This document shows, one piece after another, positions 61,987 through 64,000 of a stretch of DNA of 64,000 nt. The stretch is from GCA-003244245 sp963822695 (GTDB lineage: Bacteria; Actinomycetota; Actinomycetes; Mycobacteriales; Pseudonocardiaceae): the NCBI GenBank assembly GCA_963822695.1, contig CAWGJH010000024.1, forward strand, positions 310,001 to 374,000. The letters are read 5' to 3'. Under the pieces are notes generated by a model that searched no databases, was not told the DNA's origin, and worked only from the letters and a program-made list of their open reading frames with translations. The stretch's first letter is position 1. Every line of letters starts with the position of its first letter. A program made the translations under genes and the position numbers.

Positions 61987-63555
61987 GACGAGCCGCACCA
62001 GGTAGTTGGACACCGCGTCGTCCACGCACTTCACTCCCTGCAGGGCGACGGTGTGCTGGTTCCCCTCGAAGCTGACCAACTTGCCGCGGAGCTGTCGGGC
62101 CAGCTCCACCCCAGCCTGGTACGGAGTGGCCGGGTCGCCGGTCGTAGAGATCACGAGCACCGGCGGTAGCCCCGCCACCTGTGGGTCTCCGGGCTCGCCG
62201 CTCGGCGGTACGGGCCAGAAAGCGCAGGCATCCCGAGCCGCCGACGGCGGGTGCCCGTCATCAAGGAAGGGCGCGGCCTGCCGGTAGAGCCGATCGGCCT
62301 CCCAGACCACCGCCGGATCCGTCACCGGAGGGTCGTCAACACAGCGGACTGCCTTGAAGGCATCCTGACTGCCGGAGTAGCCGTGCTCGTCGCGCTGGTA
62401 GTAGATGTCGGCCAACGTCAACAGGGTGGAACCGGTCCCGTTGGCCAATTCGGTGAGACCCCGATTGAGCACTGGCCAGAGCTGGTCGGTGTACAGAGCC
62501 TGAATCGTGCCGATGGTCGCGTCGGTGTAGGACAACTTGCGGTCGCCGACCGACCGCGCCGCCGTGGCTAGTGGCAGCAATAACTGCTGGAACCCGTGGC
62601 TGGCCTGGTCTTTCGGGGTGTTGCCCAACCAGCAGTGGGATTGCGCGAGGCACCAGCTGACGAATGCGTCGAACGACTGCTGGAATCCCGCACCCTGATT
62701 CACCAAACTCCCCACCAGGTTTTCATCCGGGTTCAGCGCGCCGTCGAGCACCATCGCCCGCACATTGCCCGGGAACTGCTCGGCGTAGGAGGTACCGATC
62801 CGGGTGCCGTAGGAATAGCCCAGGTAGTTGAGTTCCGTGTCGCCGAGGGCGGAGCGCATCACGTCCATGTCCCGCGCGACATCCCTGGTGCCGGCGTTGG
62901 CGAGCACGTCCTTGCCCACCCGCTGGGCGCACCGCGCGGCGTAGGCCCGGTTCACGCTCTCGGTATGAGCGATCCCGGCCGGCGAGGTGTCCAAGTGAAC
63001 GTCGAGCCGCTCGGCGTCCTCCTCCTGGGTGTTCCGACAGACGATCTTCGGCTCGCTCGCGCCGACTCCTCGGGGATCGAACCCGACCACATCGAACCGG
63101 CGACCCAGCTCGGTACCGGCCACCACCCCGGCCAGCGACGCGACGGCACCCATTCCCGAAGCACCCGGACCGCCGGGGTTGACCAGGAGCGAACCCAGCC
63201 GCTCTTGCTGGTTATCGGCGGGGCGGCGGAGCAATCCGAGCCGCGCGGCGCGCCCTTCCGGGTGGGCGTAGTCCAGCGGTACCTCCACTCGGGCGCACTG
63301 CAGCGTGGGGTTCGCGAAGGACTCCCGATCACGGTCGGTGGTGGCGAAGTCCTGGCAACCGCCCCAGGTCAGGCGCTGGCTGTAGAACCGCTCGAGGCCC
63401 AGGGGCACCCGCCCGGCGGGGCCGTGCTGGTGCGGCGTGAAGTCTGACTGTGAGGTTCTCCCGGTGGGCTGGCGGCTGCCTGCGGCTTCGGCAGTGCAAC
63501 CGCTGAGGGCAAGCACGATCCCCAGGACAGCGGTCGGGCGCAACAGGCGCGACAT
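61954..63555 (-). CDS. TAP-like alpha/beta hydrolase lipoprotein
   Basis: This 533-residue exported peptidase has signal peptide MSRLLRPTAVLGIVL with lipobox LSGC (Cys at about 20). Conserved LLVNPGGPGASGMGAV supplies the oxyanion region, GYSYGTRIG the nucleophile Ser near 246, and GNQHTVALQGVKCVDD the His. It resembles tripeptidyl aminopeptidases and the CaeA/Rv2224c group of cell-wall proteases. AGGA lies 8 bases before ATG 63555; the longer frame has no conserved signal. Position near glnE-glnA2 matches M. tuberculosis. Confidence 0.93.
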   Translation of the reverse strand: MSRLLRPTAVLGIVLALSGCTAEAAGSRQPTGRTSQSDFTPHQHGPAGRVPLGLERFYSQRLTWGGCQDFATTDRDRESFANPTLQCARVEVPLDYAHPEGRAARLGLLRRPADNQQERLGSLLVNPGGPGASGMGAVASLAGVVAGTELGRRFDVVGFDPRGVGASEPKIVCRNTQEEDAERLDVHLDTSPAGIAHTESVNRAYAARCAQRVGKDVLANAGTRDVARDMDVMRSALGDTELNYLGYSYGTRIGTSYAEQFPGNVRAMVLDGALNPDENLVGSLVNQGAGFQQSFDAFVSWCLAQSHCWLGNTPKDQASHGFQQLLLPLATAARSVGDRKLSYTDATIGTIQALYTDQLWPVLNRGLTELANGTGSTLLTLADIYYQRDEHGYSGSQDAFKAVRCVDDPPVTDPAVVWEADRLYRQAAPFLDDGHPPSAARDACAFWPVPPSGEPGDPQVAGLPPVLVISTTGDPATPYQAGVELARQLRGKLVSFEGNQHTVALQGVKCVDDAVSNYLVRLVLPKRSTLCVA

Positions 63556-63628
63556 CCGGCAGATCCTAGTGAGCGCCGAACAGCTCTGGATCTCCGGCGC
63601 TGGCCTGCGGTAGGCGGATGATGAGGGC

Positions 63629-64000
63629 ATGCCGCAGCTGCGTCTGGCCCTGGCCCAGGTGAACCCGTGCGTGGGTGACGTCGCGGGCAACACCACGATG
63701 ATCGCCGCGCGCTGCCAGGAAGCCGCCGCCGTCGGTGCGCACATCGTGGTGTTCGGCGAGATGGCGCTGACCGGCTACCCGGTGGAGGACCTCGCGCTGC
63801 GGGAGTCCTTCGTCGCCGGGTCGGTGCAAGCTCTCCAGACGCTGGCAGCGCGGCTCGCGCGGGACGGCTTCGGGGAGCTGGCCGCCGTCGTCGGATATCT
63901 GGACGCCGACGCCCACGGTCCCCGCGACGCGGCGGCGGTCTTGTACCGCGGGCGGGTGGTAGCCCGCCAGTTCAAGCACCATCTGCCCAATTACGGGGTT
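63629..64000 (+). CDS. nadE: Glutamine-dependent NAD+ synthetase, partial (N-terminal nitrilase domain)
   Basis: 124 residues are visible before the window ends. The nitrilase-type glutaminase half begins MPQLRLALAQVNPCVGDVAG with the catalytic Glu in VVFGEMALTGYPVEDL (about 42-57) and FKHHLPNYGV near the edge, where the catalytic Lys sits. The NAD synthase domain lies beyond the window. ATG 63629 follows TGAGGG closely. It is divergent from the TAP-like lipoprotein. Confidence 0.92.
   Translation, partial: MPQLRLALAQVNPCVGDVAGNTTMIAARCQEAAAVGAHIVVFGEMALTGYPVEDLALRESFVAGSVQALQTLAARLARDGFGELAAVVGYLDADAHGPRDAAAVLYRGRVVARQFKHHLPNYGV

Noticed and set aside
1..64000. CRISPR arrays, tRNA or rRNA genes, complete insertion sequences, phage modules
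   Set aside because: No regularly spaced repeats, cloverleaf-like segments, transposase motifs or phage genes were recognised on reading both strands.

Overview
This window comes from a high-GC actinomycete, most likely the Pseudonocardiales / Mycobacteriales side of the Actinobacteria. The case rests on gene content and order. There is a GNAT / metF / prenyl synthase / mptA block like Mycobacterium tuberculosis Rv2170-Rv2174. There is glnE next to glnA2 with a TAP-like exported hydrolase nearby (compare Rv2221c-Rv2224c), an EphD-type hydrolase-SDR fusion (Rv2214c), an lprG-P55 pair (Rv1411c-Rv1410c) and an Sdh1-type operon (Rv0247c-Rv0249c). DUF222 remnants, actinobacterial SOS boxes and apparently leaderless genes agree. 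No rRNA, tRNA, CRISPR array or intact insertion sequence was seen.

Layout. 1-9.5 kb (all minus): amt-glnB-glnD and a DivIVA-like coiled-coil gene follow an array of GlnR-type half-sites. Next come the SRP GTPase ffh and a partial amidohydrolase; the SRP receptor ftsY lies upstream. 9.5-13.6 kb is an accessory, decayed segment: two DUF222 remnants flank an XRE regulator, a small secreted peptide gene and a cluster of TACCTAG heptamers. 13.9-19.3 kb: mntP, a frameshifted solute-binding protein gene and sdhCAB. 19.4-25.2 kb: a LysR regulator, recA-recX with an SOS box, a DUF3046 gene, an MBL-Rieske fusion and a valine/leucine dehydrogenase. 25.2-31.3 kb: a large Lhr helicase, then a MDMPI-HEPN gene pair behind a perfect SOS palindrome.

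31.4-38.3 kb: GNAT, metF, prenyl diphosphate synthase, crtI, mptA and crtB, a conserved block into which carotenoid genes have been fitted. 38.4-42.4 kb: an orphan MacB-like permease, an APC permease and a frameshifted FluG-like amidohydrolase. 42.6-47.5 kb: an unusual gltX and an ileS with no T-box leader. 47.5-53.3 kb: a TetR remnant, ephD, an FKBP, hemC, an XRE remnant, a PLP lyase and an MFS remnant. 53.4-64 kb: fadD, glnE-glnA2, lprG-P55, a TAP-like lipoprotein and the start of nadE.

Themes. Nitrogen control recurs (GlnR array, Amt/PII/GlnD, GlnE/GlnA2, valine dehydrogenase, glutamine-dependent NadE). Envelope lipid biology is the second theme (mptA, ephD, lprG/P55, fadD, carotenoids). 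At least seven gene remnants or frameshifts mark ongoing decay in the accessory stretches. All family names come from reading the translations; no database search was run.
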